64,000 nt of DNA from Candidatus Cloacimonadota bacterium (GTDB lineage Bacteria > Cloacimonadota > Cloacimonadia > Cloacimonadales > TCS61): contig JASUTE010000001.1 of NCBI GenBank assembly GCA_030445745.1, positions 195,664 to 259,663 of the forward strand, in the 5' to 3' direction. The notes below the pieces were generated by a model that was given only the letters and a program-made list of their open reading frames with translations, had not been told where the DNA came from and made no database searches. The position numbers and the translations under genes were made by a program. This document shows, one piece after another, positions 55,722 through 63,671 of the stretch (position 1 is its first letter; every line of letters starts with the position of its first letter).

Positions 55722-55753
55722 TATTTATTCTCTTGATTTAACCCTAAGTCAAG
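55722..55753 (-). promoter_or_regulatory. MerR/AdhR-type operator and long-spacer promoter of the alcohol dehydrogenase
   Basis: On the minus strand the dyad CTTGA-N12-TCAAG (55732-55753) contains TTGACTTAGGGTTAAATC, very close to the TTGACTTAGAGT operator of AdhR-like MerR regulators. A -35 TTGACT is followed after 19 nt by TAAATA (55722-55727); the over-long spacer is the mark of MerR-controlled promoters. No regulator gene is in the window. Confidence 0.65.
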
Positions 55754-55869
55754 TTTTTTTTTGAAAATAATTGTAGATAAATATATTTAAGCTGCTAGCA
55801 TAAAAATTTCTGCAACCAGATTGGCTGAATTGTTTGCAGCACCTATATTATCAAGTGAAGACATTGCTA

Positions 55870-56299
55870 TTATTTCAACTTATTATATTCTTCATCAGTT
55901 ACAGGTTCACATCACTCATTACTTGTATTTTCGCTCGGCACACTAAAAACAAGATGGCTAAACCAGGAGTCTGCCTTTGTCCCGTGCCAGTGTTTTACTC
56001 TGCTAAGTATCGTGATTACCAATTGCCGGCTCAAGACTTACCAGCTCTTTTTCCTCTTCTTAATACCAGGCATTGCCGGTTTTACAGATTAAAACCTGCT
56101 CTCCGCCTTTTATTCCGTGATGAATATGCCAGTGGTTTCTACATCCTGGTTCAAAAGTAAGATTTGCTATAAAAGCTGGATCTTCACCATATTTTGTAAG
56201 CAGATTTAAAAAAGATTCCCCAATAAAGTACTCAGCAAACATTTTAATTTCCCGTTCTTTCCCAAAAGTGTTTTCTTTATTAAATTCTTCTTTATTAAT
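55870..56299 (-). pseudogene. Decayed cupin (carboxymuconolactone-decarboxylase-associated) gene
   Basis: Reading the minus strand: 'FAEYFIGESFLNLLTK', 'ANLTFEPGCRNHWHIHHG', 'EQVLICKTGNAWY', then a stop where a Gln is expected; the next frame continues 'EEEKELVSLEP', a frameshift, 'LVITILSRVKHWHGTKADSW', 'FSHLVFSVPSENTSNE', a TGA in place of Trp, and 'CEPVTDEEYNKLK' stop. The cupin metal ligands (HWHIHH, KHWHG) are recognisable, but two stops and one frameshift make it non-functional. Upstream sequence encodes in frame to about 56299 ('INKEEFNKENTFGKEREIK') with GGAGG at 56316-56320. Part of the same aldehyde island as the alcohol dehydrogenase. Confidence 0.8.
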
Positions 56300-56406
56300 C
56301 TTATTAATTATTAATCCTCCCTACTTTAGACTTCTGTCAATCTATTTCAGGACGGGGCGGATAAGGAAATTTGCTTTTTGGGTAACCGAGGCTCGTTTTG
56401 AGTTGA

Positions 56407-57741
56407 TTATTTTGGGATGATAGTTAATCTAGAACAATTCGTAATCTGCGTCCAATTATCTTTTTCTTGCAAATCAAATGGGAAAATAAGCAACTCTAGG
56501 TCATCGCAAAATTTGTAAAGGATAGCTTTAGAAAAATTTTCCGATTTAGGATAAATTAAAATAATTTTTTGAATATTTTTTTTGTAATTATTTGGGTGTT
56601 TCCCATAAGCAAACATTTGATATAAATCAACTTGGGATAACTTATGATCTTCATCCAGAATTTTCCATTTCGTATCAGCAATAATAGTGATATTTTTATT
56701 TGTAAAAACAATATCTGGCTTCATTTCATATTTTTTATTTCCATTTTCATCTTGTAACAGATAACCAATTCTATCTTGCGTCTTAATGTTACTATCTGAA
56801 TTCTTTCTTAATTGATGTGCCACGTAATCCTCAAAAATTTTTTCCATAGGAAAGAGCAAGGCAAAGGCTAAATCGTTTCCCTTGTAATTATTGAATGTCT
56901 TATATTTCAGAAATATCTGGCACCAAACCAATAATTTATCGTAATGCAGCGTTAAACGATTAGATTTACATTTTATAAAATCTAAATCAATATTTTTTGA
57001 AGCTGTTACACTATCGAATATAAATAAAAATTTGCGGATTCTTTGCTGAGTAGAATTTATTTTTGCCTTACGTTGTACTAATAACAAAGTCGATTTTATT
57101 AGCTTATTTTCAGGACGATTTACATTAAATTCATCGTGATTTACAAAAAATCTCTCCTTATGTACCAGATTATAGCGAATATTTTGGTTAAAATCTAATT
57201 TCCCTTTAAAAGTATATAGATCCTCTGATTTAGTAATATAAGATTTTCTTAAACCTTGCTTTACTAAAATGTTTAACTCATCCAAGAACATATTAATAAA
57301 AATATCTAAAAGTGGCATGCTGGTTAAATCTAGATTAGCAAAATTGGAAACTTTGAAGTTGCTATTTTTAAGGGTTTTGAGCATTTTCAGAAATATCTTC
57401 TTAGTTTGTGTTATGGCTTCCTCATTTCCACCGTTAGCATTAACTCCGTGGATTTTGGGCAGAATCTCGATGGTGATTCCCTTTTTTGTTTGGATAACTC
57501 CCACATAGTTTTTTGCTTTTAATGTCTTACCTATTCCTGGTTTATATGAAGGGACTAAAAAGGAAGCTACCACATCTTCTGTTTCAGAAGAATTTTTAAG
57601 TACAAAGTTCTCAATTTCGGCAAAAACTTTAGGTGCAACTGCTATATTATTGCTTTCATCCTGCTTAGCTCTATCTACATCTTTTTCTGCATAGATGTAG
57701 CTGTGTTCTATTAAGGTAAAACTCTTATTCTTTGTTTTCAT
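56407..57741 (-). CDS. mcrC: McrC-like nuclease subunit of McrBC restriction system
   Basis: 444 residues. The amino part ('[20 protein letters not shown]', 'LPKIHG') is typical of the McrC family, and the C-terminal nuclease has 'EMKPDIVF' and 'IIADTKWK' as PD-(D/E)XK core. With McrB it cuts DNA bearing modified cytosines. Starts within the last 17 bases of mcrB. Intact. Its product depends on McrB for translocation, so the state of mcrB decides whether the system works. Confidence 0.9.
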   Translation of the reverse strand: MKTKNKSFTLIEHSYIYAEKDVDRAKQDESNNIAVAPKVFAEIENFVLKNSSETEDVVASFLVPSYKPGIGKTLKAKNYVGVIQTKKGITIEILPKIHGVNANGGNEEAITQTKKIFLKMLKTLKNSNFKVSNFANLDLTSMPLLDIFINMFLDELNILVKQGLRKSYITKSEDLYTFKGKLDFNQNIRYNLVHKERFFVNHDEFNVNRPENKLIKSTLLLVQRKAKINSTQQRIRKFLFIFDSVTASKNIDLDFIKCKSNRLTLHYDKLLVWCQIFLKYKTFNNYKGNDLAFALLFPMEKIFEDYVAHQLRKNSDSNIKTQDRIGYLLQDENGNKKYEMKPDIVFTNKNITIIADTKWKILDEDHKLSQVDLYQMFAYGKHPNNYKKNIQKIILIYPKSENFSKAILYKFCDDLELLIFPFDLQEKDNWTQITNCSRLTIIPK

Positions 57742-59335
57742 TGTTTGATTTTAAGGCTTGCTTATCATAGATTTTAATAAAAGTCTCGGCTTCGAAGTCT
57801 TTATTTATTGAATAGTTAGACGAATTTTCATAATCATTATGATCAAAACCAATTATATCAATTTCTGTATTTTCTTTATCATTAATAAATTTACAATTTT
57901 TATACTCATCAAGATATTTTTTGCATTGCTCAGGATGATCTCCCAGAACAATCTGGATCTTTTCCCAATCATCATAGAAGTATTCCTGTAATAAAGGAAT
58001 TATCTTGTTTCGGAAGATATGGCAAAGTTCTTCGAATTGATCTTTTTTGTCTTTCAATTTCATGAAAAAGGAATGGCCTATGGTGTGGTCGCGATCGTAG
58101 AGGAATTCAATTCTCTCATTAATTTTTGTTAACATATCTTTTATTTTGATATCTTTTATTGCAAACTCTACCAAATCGGGTCTCGGCATCATTTCTTCAA
58201 ACTGGAATCTTCTGCGCAGAGCAGTATCAATTAAAGCAATGCTTCTATCGGCTGTGTTCATAGTGCCAATGATGTATAGATTTTGCGGTACACCAAAAGT
58301 TTCTTTGGAATATGGCAAAGTTACCGTTAATTCTTCATCTGCACCCAATCTTTTATCCGGTTCTATTAGTGTGATTAATTCACCAAAAATTTTGGAAATA
58401 TTACCACGATTTATTTCATCAATAATGAGGACAAATGGTTTTGCAGTTTTAAAGTACTCATTTTTTTCTTCTTTTGCAAGTTTACAAAATTCTGCTAAAT
58501 TTGTTACTTTAGAGTCTTTTATAGATTTGAGGCACACTGATTTAAAAATTCCATCTTCAATTTTGTATTGTAATTCTTCTTTTTTTTGTTCTTTAGAGGA
58601 AACTTCATTAGAGAAGACAGGTTTAATTCCTTCCACAAATTCTTCATAGCCATAAGATTGGTGGAAGGTTACGAAATTAATTTGCTTTTCCTTATCCTTA
58701 AAATAATCGAAAGCCTCTTTTAATTTCTCTCGTTTTTGCTTATCTATATTATCTTTTTTTAGAATTTCTTGAATTTCGCTTACTTTTAAATCAGTATCAC
58801 CAATTTCATCTTCATGATGGGATTTAAGAATAATCTCGAGAGCTTTGTTTACCGTTTTGTAAGTTTTACCAGTTCCAGGAGGGCCATAAAGGATGCGGTT
58901 GAGAGGAGGCTTCCCTTTTTGTTTGTTATCAGTTTTGTTATGCTTTTTATTTTTACTGTCTTTCTTTCTTAGTTTTTTAAATTCATTAATTTTGCTTAAC
59001 ATTTTCTTAAATTCGTTTTCATCATATAATAGTTGCTTTTTTAATCCGCTGATCTCTATCTCATCTACGATTTTTTTAAAATCACCATTTAGTATTTTTT
59101 TTATTCCTTCTTCTAAAGATTCATAATCATAAAATTTTCGGAATCTTTTATTATCTGTACCATGCCTCTCTATACCATCTATCTTTTTTATTATTGAATT
59201 ATAAAAGTTTATTAACTCTTTACTTTCTTCACCTCTAAATACAATTATTAAAGATAGGGTAGTTTTTTTATTTTTATAGTGTTTTAATTCAATGTTTATT
59301 TGTTTAGTTTTATTTTTTGTGTCCCCTCTTTTCAC
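57725..59335 (-). CDS. mcrB: McrB-like AAA+ GTPase (frame open from GTG 59335)
   Basis: Motor subunit of McrBC, 536 residues from GTG 59335. Walker A 'GPPGTGKT' at about residue 150, '[16 protein letters not shown]', Walker B with McrB-specific '[11 protein letters not shown]', sensor '[14 protein letters not shown]' followed by 'ALRRRFQF'. The amino part is a putative target-recognition domain. That domain is cut: the same frame continues upstream for 40 more codons with convincing coding sequence, and the true ATG seems to be at 59504 in another frame (see next entry). A Lys-rich linker (residues about 118-145) precedes the motor. Confidence 0.9.
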   Translation of the reverse strand: MKRGDTKNKTKQINIELKHYKNKKTTLSLIIVFRGEESKELINFYNSIIKKIDGIERHGTDNKRFRKFYDYESLEEGIKKILNGDFKKIVDEIEISGLKKQLLYDENEFKKMLSKINEFKKLRKKDSKNKKHNKTDNKQKGKPPLNRILYGPPGTGKTYKTVNKALEIILKSHHEDEIGDTDLKVSEIQEILKKDNIDKQKREKLKEAFDYFKDKEKQINFVTFHQSYGYEEFVEGIKPVFSNEVSSKEQKKEELQYKIEDGIFKSVCLKSIKDSKVTNLAEFCKLAKEEKNEYFKTAKPFVLIIDEINRGNISKIFGELITLIEPDKRLGADEELTVTLPYSKETFGVPQNLYIIGTMNTADRSIALIDTALRRRFQFEEMMPRPDLVEFAIKDIKIKDMLTKINERIEFLYDRDHTIGHSFFMKLKDKKDQFEELCHIFRNKIIPLLQEYFYDDWEKIQIVLGDHPEQCKKYLDEYKNCKFINDKENTEIDIIGFDHNDYENSSNYSINKDFEAETFIKIYDKQALKSNNENKE

Positions 59336-59504
59336 TAATCCTATTGATACATATTTATTAGTTCCATGAAACCAAAAACCTTTCTCAAGCCTATGACTGT
59401 TGTTTTCTTGTCTTAGTGAAAATGTGAAATCTTTGTTTACTTTCTTAATTTAATAAAATATCTATAATCTGGTCATGCAAAGCAGCAATATTTTTTTCTT
59501 CCAT
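59336..59504 (-). pseudogene. Detached amino end of mcrB, separated by a +1 frameshift
   Basis: ATG 59504, after a GGGGG ribosome site, opens '[19 protein letters not shown]' and stops at TAA 59445-59447. Skipping one base at that stop enters the mcrB frame: '[16 protein letters not shown]', '[14 protein letters not shown]', '[11 protein letters not shown]', joining the frame at 59335. The joined sequence has the character of one domain. Either a recent indel (or sequence error) or a +1 recoding site at AAT-TAA-G. Confidence 0.7.
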
Positions 59505-59837
59505 CTTTCCCCCTAATTTCTCCCTTTTTTATTTTATTAAAACTTTTTCTATAATCTCGATCGTTTTATCAATGAATTTATGTCTTATACTCATAACGCC
59601 TATTCTACCTATTTTAGCAAATAACTAAAAAAAAATGAGCTTTATTTCAATTTTAATTTTTTCTATTTTAAAATATACACTTGATAAATTTAAATTAGTC
59701 TTTGTCAATTGTTTTATTTTTTTATCATTTTTTTGCTTTCGATATTTTTATTATTATCTTTGTATTCTTTCTGCTTTTTCGTTTCTTTATTTAGAATGTG
59801 TCATTTTCTATTATATTTGTCCTTTAATTTCTGATTT
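59505..59837. other. Very AT-rich spacer upstream of mcrB
   Basis: No gene seen. The minus strand holds scattered Lys/Ile-rich codons with many stops and may be decayed continuation of the AAA+ remnant at 59838-60152. No clear promoter was identified for mcrBC, although it must lie here. Confidence 0.35.
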
Positions 59838-60152
59838 CTATTTCCCAAATCCAACTATTTTGGTCTTATTCTTGAATTTACTGTTTGTTTCCAGCTCGCA
59901 GTATTTAATCAAATCTGCTTGGGTTAATTTTTGCAGTTTGCCATATCTGTTAGTAGCTTCTGTATAAGCGTTTTTTACAATTATTTTTATCTGCCCACCA
60001 GTTAATTGGTATGTTGGGGCTAACATATTAATTTTTATGGAATTAACACCGGGAATCGATGCCGGTAACTGTAATTTCCAAAGCTGTTTACGCTGTTGCT
60101 GGGCAGACTTCGGGTAATCTTGATTGGCAGATACAAGCTTGCCTAATTCCAT
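59838..60152 (-). pseudogene. C-terminal remnant of an AAA+ ATPase
   Basis: 104 codons whose product matches the lid domain of AAA+ ATPases: 'QQRKQLWKLQLPASIPG', 'APTYQLTGGQIKIIVKNAY', 'KLTQADLIKYCELE'. The Walker A, Walker B and arginine-finger parts that should precede it are absent; upstream (60153-60436) is non-coding. The frame has an ATG at 60152, but a lone lid would not be an ATPase. Most likely a deletion remnant; possibly once part of the defence locus with mcrBC. Confidence 0.6.
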
Positions 60153-60436
60153 TAAATAGAAGTAAGGTAATTTTTTTATAAATCTCCTTTATTTTCGATA
60201 AGATAATAAGCATACCTAAAAAAGTAAAAAATATTTGGGACAACAAGCTTATGGTTATTCGATAAAAAATAATCGATATAAAAGTGTAAATAACGCCTAT
60301 TTTCACTTATAGATTGAGTTAAAACTTCTTTAGCTTTGCTTTTTTGCTTGACCATAACAGTTTGAAAAAAGATTTTGCACAAAAAATACTGAAAATTAGC
60401 GGCTCAGAATAAAGAAGTAAAATACAGAGGGAGTTT

Positions 60437-60784
60437 ATGAAGTTAAAAGAAATTTTAGAAGCTTTAGAGGCAGAGCTTCTTACCAAGGATGCGGATTTGG
60501 ATACAGAAGTAAGTTGCGCCTTTGGTTCCGACCTTATTAGTGATATTTTACACTGTACAAAAGAGAAGACTTTATTGCTTACCGGGCTTACCAATCCCCA
60601 AGTTATCCGTCTTTCCGATATGATCGATTTGTATGGAATTGTATTTGTACGCGGCAAAAAACCGTCACCAGAAATTGTGAAAATGGCAGAAGAGAGACAA
60701 CTTCCCTTGATTTCCACACAATACACGCTTTACAAAACCAGCGGAATCCTTTTTAATAAAGGGCTTAGGAGCTGTAAAATATAA
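60437..60784 (+). CDS. DRTGG-domain protein of a hydrogenase-associated cluster (first copy)
   Basis: 115 residues with the HPrK-N/DRTGG-like fold: 'MKLKEILEALEAELLT', 'GSDLISDIL', 'LLLTGLTNPQVIRLSDM', and 'AEERQLPLISTQYTLYKTSG'. Similar small proteins accompany [FeFe]-hydrogenase gene clusters in Thermotogota and Clostridia. GAGGGAG precedes the ATG. It overlaps the HATPase gene by one base (TAATG). A second copy stands three genes downstream at 62565. Ligand unknown; related domains bind nucleotides or phosphorylated groups. Confidence 0.8.
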   Translation: MKLKEILEALEAELLTKDADLDTEVSCAFGSDLISDILHCTKEKTLLLTGLTNPQVIRLSDMIDLYGIVFVRGKKPSPEIVKMAEERQLPLISTQYTLYKTSGILFNKGLRSCKI

Positions 60785-61275
60785 TGCCTGAGTATTGGTA
60801 TATAAAACCTGGTTACGAGGAACGCACCCGAAAATTTCTGGAAAATAAACCACAACCAGAAGTAAGTTCCGATTTTGAAATTAAAGAACATGATTTTGTG
60901 AATGCAGGTATGGCCTCGGGTGAGATAAAACTCTCTTTAAAGCGGTTGGGAGTGAAATCGGAAATCCTACGGCGAGTTGCAATAGCTGCCTATGAGGCAG
61001 AAATAAATATTGCAGCGCATTCCAAAGGCGGCAAGATAACAGCGGATATCTTTCCCGAGCTCATCCATATAAAACTGCAGGATAATGGTCCTGGCCTAGA
61101 AGATATAGAGCAGTGTATGCAGCCAGGTTTTTCTACCGCCAATGAATTGGTGCGAGAAATGGGTTTTGGCGCTGGCCTGGGTCTTCCTAATATAAAAAAA
61201 AACACTGATGTAATGCACATCGAATCGGAATATGGGAAGACGACATTTTTAGAAATTATAATATATTTCGAGTGA
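60784..61275 (+). CDS. Anti-sigma-type (RsbW-like) HATPase protein
   Basis: 163 residues forming a single GHKL ATPase domain without a dimerisation/phosphoacceptor helix: N box 'YEAEINIAAHSKGG', G1 'LQDNGPGLEDIEQ', G2 'GFGAGLGLPNIKK'. This is the serine-kinase/anti-sigma factor type. In anaerobes it sits between DRTGG proteins and hydrogenase-like ferredoxins. Partner is unknown; the small sigma factor at 44489 is a conceivable but distant target. First 40 or so residues show no known domain. Confidence 0.82.
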   Translation: MPEYWYIKPGYEERTRKFLENKPQPEVSSDFEIKEHDFVNAGMASGEIKLSLKRLGVKSEILRRVAIAAYEAEINIAAHSKGGKITADIFPELIHIKLQDNGPGLEDIEQCMQPGFSTANELVREMGFGAGLGLPNIKKNTDVMHIESEYGKTTFLEIIIYFE

Positions 61276-61279
61276 GACT

Positions 61280-62554
61280 ATGAAACAAAAAAAAGAGTAT
61301 TTTCATGCGATAAAATTAGTGGAAGAAAACTGCACGGGATGTACCAAATGTGTACGTGTGTGTCCTACCGAGGCTTTGCGCGTACGTAATGGTAAGGTAC
61401 AGCTCGATTCCACACGCTGTGTTGACTGTGGCAAATGTGTCCAGGCTTGTCCCTTCGATGCTATACAAACTTATGCCGATGATCTTAACATTATCGATAA
61501 ATTTAAATACAAAGTGGCAGTTATTTCTACTTCCTTTGCTGGTCAATTTTCGGAATCTATAGGTTACGCAAATGCCAAAAAAGCGCTTTTACATATGGGT
61601 TTCGATGAGGTGGCTGAAGAATCGATGGTAACTGAACTTATGAGTAGCATTATTCGTGACTATATTCGTAAAAATTCGCAGATAAGACCGATAATTTCCA
61701 GCAACTGCCCAGCGATAGTGCGGCTTATCCAAGTTCGGTTCAATTCACTGCTTCCCAATATTTTGCGCATAGAAGCACCTATGAGTGTTCTGGCATTGTA
61801 TTATAGGAACAAGATAGCCAGGCAGAAAAATATTTCAGAAGAGGATATTGGAGTTTTCCTGATTGTTCCCTGTATATCGCAAGTTACAGCCGTACATCAA
61901 CCCGAAGGAGCTTATAAAAATGTGCATGACGGTGCAATTTCTATCAGCGAAGTTTACAAGGAAGTAATTAGTAACATCAAGGAAGTTCAAAAAGATGAAA
62001 CACCTATAGAGACTTATCCCAAAGGATTGAGCTGGGCTATTTCGGGTATGGAAGCCGAAGAGGTAAACGATGGGACACTGCGAACCCTGGCCGTTAGTGG
62101 CATTCACAATGTTATTAAGATCTTGCATAAAATAGAAGATCAGCAGCTGGAAACCTACGATTTTGTGGTTCTACACAGCTGTACAAATGGCTGTGTGGGT
62201 GGAGTTTTGAATGTGGAAAACCCCTTTGTGGCTACAAGTCGTATTCGTAATTATTTACGTACAGCTGAGCATAAAAACTTTGCTGATGATTATTTTTACG
62301 AAATGTATCAAAATAATATGTTCGATGTTTTACCTTTAGAATCACGTTCGATAATGAGTTTGGACAGTAACATAAAAGATGCATTAGAAAAAATGAAAAA
62401 AATCAGAGAGATCACCAAAATATTACCGGGGCTAGATTGCTCAGCTTGCGGTTCTCCTACCTGCAGAGCTTTAGCAGAGGATATCGTGGTTGGGAAAGCC
62501 GAGTTAGATGATTGTATGGTGAGATTAAAAAAGATGCGTAAACAAAAAAAGTAG
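61280..62554 (+). CDS. Divergent [FeFe]-hydrogenase-like sensor protein
   Basis: 424 residues. Amino-terminal ferredoxin with two [4Fe-4S] motifs (Cys18/21/24/28 and Cys47/50/53/57), the H-cluster domain, and a C-terminal 'CSACGSPTCRAL...C' FeS motif. The H-cluster cysteines are kept: L1 'SSNCPA' (Cys143), L2 'VPCISQ' (Cys198), L3 'SCTNGCVGG' (Cys301, Cys305). The proton-transfer Cys of TSCCP is Asn142, the Lys of PCxxK is Gln201, and the Glu/Met before L3 are lost. It therefore resembles sensory (HydS/group C-D) forms rather than a turnover enzyme. Five nt after the HATPase gene, which it may control. Confidence 0.87.
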   Translation: MKQKKEYFHAIKLVEENCTGCTKCVRVCPTEALRVRNGKVQLDSTRCVDCGKCVQACPFDAIQTYADDLNIIDKFKYKVAVISTSFAGQFSESIGYANAKKALLHMGFDEVAEESMVTELMSSIIRDYIRKNSQIRPIISSNCPAIVRLIQVRFNSLLPNILRIEAPMSVLALYYRNKIARQKNISEEDIGVFLIVPCISQVTAVHQPEGAYKNVHDGAISISEVYKEVISNIKEVQKDETPIETYPKGLSWAISGMEAEEVNDGTLRTLAVSGIHNVIKILHKIEDQQLETYDFVVLHSCTNGCVGGVLNVENPFVATSRIRNYLRTAEHKNFADDYFYEMYQNNMFDVLPLESRSIMSLDSNIKDALEKMKKIREITKILPGLDCSACGSPTCRALAEDIVVGKAELDDCMVRLKKMRKQKK

Positions 62555-62564
62555 AAGGATTGCT

Positions 62565-62906
62565 ATGATTTTATTAAAAGATTTTTTGGAAAAGATCGAT
62601 GGCAAAGTTTTAACTACTGAAGTCGATATTTCTCAAACAGAGATCAAAGATGGCTATGTTTCCGATTTGTTAAGTGATGTGATGGGAAATGCAGAAGAAG
62701 GCCAGGTTTGGATAACCATTATGCGCCATTTGAATGTAGTAGCAGTAGCCTCTTTAGCCAATCTATCAGCAGTGGTTTTTGCCAAAAGCTACCAACCTGA
62801 AGATGCTGTAATAAAAAAGGCGAATCAAGAAGGAATTTGCCTTATTTCTACTCCACTTCCCACTTTTCAGGTAGCAGGCATTTTGTATGAAATGTTAAAG
62901 AAATGA
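62565..62906 (+). CDS. DRTGG-domain protein (second copy)
   Basis: 113 residues, paralogue of the product at 60437. It is closer to the family norm: 'GYVSDLLSDVMGNAEEGQVW' and 'ITIMRHLNVVAVASLANLSA', with a late 'STPLPTFQVAGILYEML'. Ten nt after the hydrogenase-like gene, ribosome site AAGGA. The two copies bracket the HATPase and hydrogenase-like genes, so all four probably work together. Confidence 0.82.
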   Translation: MILLKDFLEKIDGKVLTTEVDISQTEIKDGYVSDLLSDVMGNAEEGQVWITIMRHLNVVAVASLANLSAVVFAKSYQPEDAVIKKANQEGICLISTPLPTFQVAGILYEMLKK

Positions 62907-62919
62907 GCGGGTAGATGTC

Positions 62920-63663
62920 TTGAAGTGGTATCGTGCTGACCTACATATTCACTCGGTGTTATCGCCGTGTGGAGGGCTGGAGATGTCGCCTAGTAGTGTG
63001 ATGCAGACTGCCAAAAACAAAGGTCTGGATTTAATAGCTATCACCGACCATAATTCCATGGCTAATTGTGGTGTGTATGCCAAAGCAGCCAGGGATTATA
63101 AACTTGATTTTTGGTATGGCGTGGAGGTGCAAACAGCAGAAGAAATTCACGTGCTAGCACTATTCGATGATCCTGAGCCAGCTTTGGAATTTGATAAAGA
63201 ACTTTATAATTCTTTGCTTCCCATAGAAAATGATCCCGAATTTTTCGGTGATCAGGTAGTTATAGATAGCAAAGCAAATATAGTTCGATTTGAAAAGAGG
63301 GCTTTGATAAATTCCTCTATCTGGACATTTGATGAAGCTATCAAAAAAATTCAGTCTGTAGGAGGTTTTGCGTTCCCAGCCCATGTGGATGCACAAACTT
63401 ACAGTGTTATTGCTCAGTTGGGATTTATTCCTACCAATATTTCCCTACCTGCAGTAGGAATTTCCGCCAAAGCCAAACCTCAGATGGTTCGACAAAATTT
63501 CCCTCAGTTAAAAAATTATAATCTTATCCAAAATTCAGATGCCCATTATCTAAAAGATATTGGTAGTGGCTACACAGATTTTTATCTGGAAAAACCGACT
63601 GTTGCCGAATTGAAGATGGCTTGCAAAAATGAAAAAGGAAGAAAAATAAAAAATAAAAATTAG
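62920..63663 (+). CDS. PHP-domain phosphoesterase
   Basis: 247 residues of the polymerase-histidinol-phosphatase family. Metal motifs: 'ADLHIHSVLSPCGG' at residue 6, 'ITDHNSMAN', the Glu in 'YGVEVQTAEEIHVLALF', 'FPAHVD', and 'NSDAHYL'. Start is TTG at 62920; the nearby ATG at 62915 is out of frame and stops after two codons. PHP proteins of this type occur just upstream of the NAD-linked hydrogenase genes in Thermotoga-like clusters. Substrate unknown. Followed after 8 nt by the NuoE-like gene. Confidence 0.88.
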   Translation: MKWYRADLHIHSVLSPCGGLEMSPSSVMQTAKNKGLDLIAITDHNSMANCGVYAKAARDYKLDFWYGVEVQTAEEIHVLALFDDPEPALEFDKELYNSLLPIENDPEFFGDQVVIDSKANIVRFEKRALINSSIWTFDEAIKKIQSVGGFAFPAHVDAQTYSVIAQLGFIPTNISLPAVGISAKAKPQMVRQNFPQLKNYNLIQNSDAHYLKDIGSGYTDFYLEKPTVAELKMACKNEKGRKIKNKN

Positions 63664-63671
63664 GAGGACAA

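Noticed and set aside
55787..55864. Minus-strand frame of 25 codons between the cupin pseudogene and the alcohol dehydrogenase
   Set aside because: Could be the fragment of another lost gene, but is too short to identify and has no ribosome site.
55834..56160. Plus-strand open frame of 108 codons
   Set aside because: It is antisense to the cupin pseudogene, has no homology and an odd composition.
59635..59967. Plus-strand open frame of 110 codons, Phe/Tyr/Leu-rich
   Set aside because: AT-rich shadow partly antisense to the AAA+ lid remnant; no ribosome site and the hydrophobicity comes from poly-T codons.
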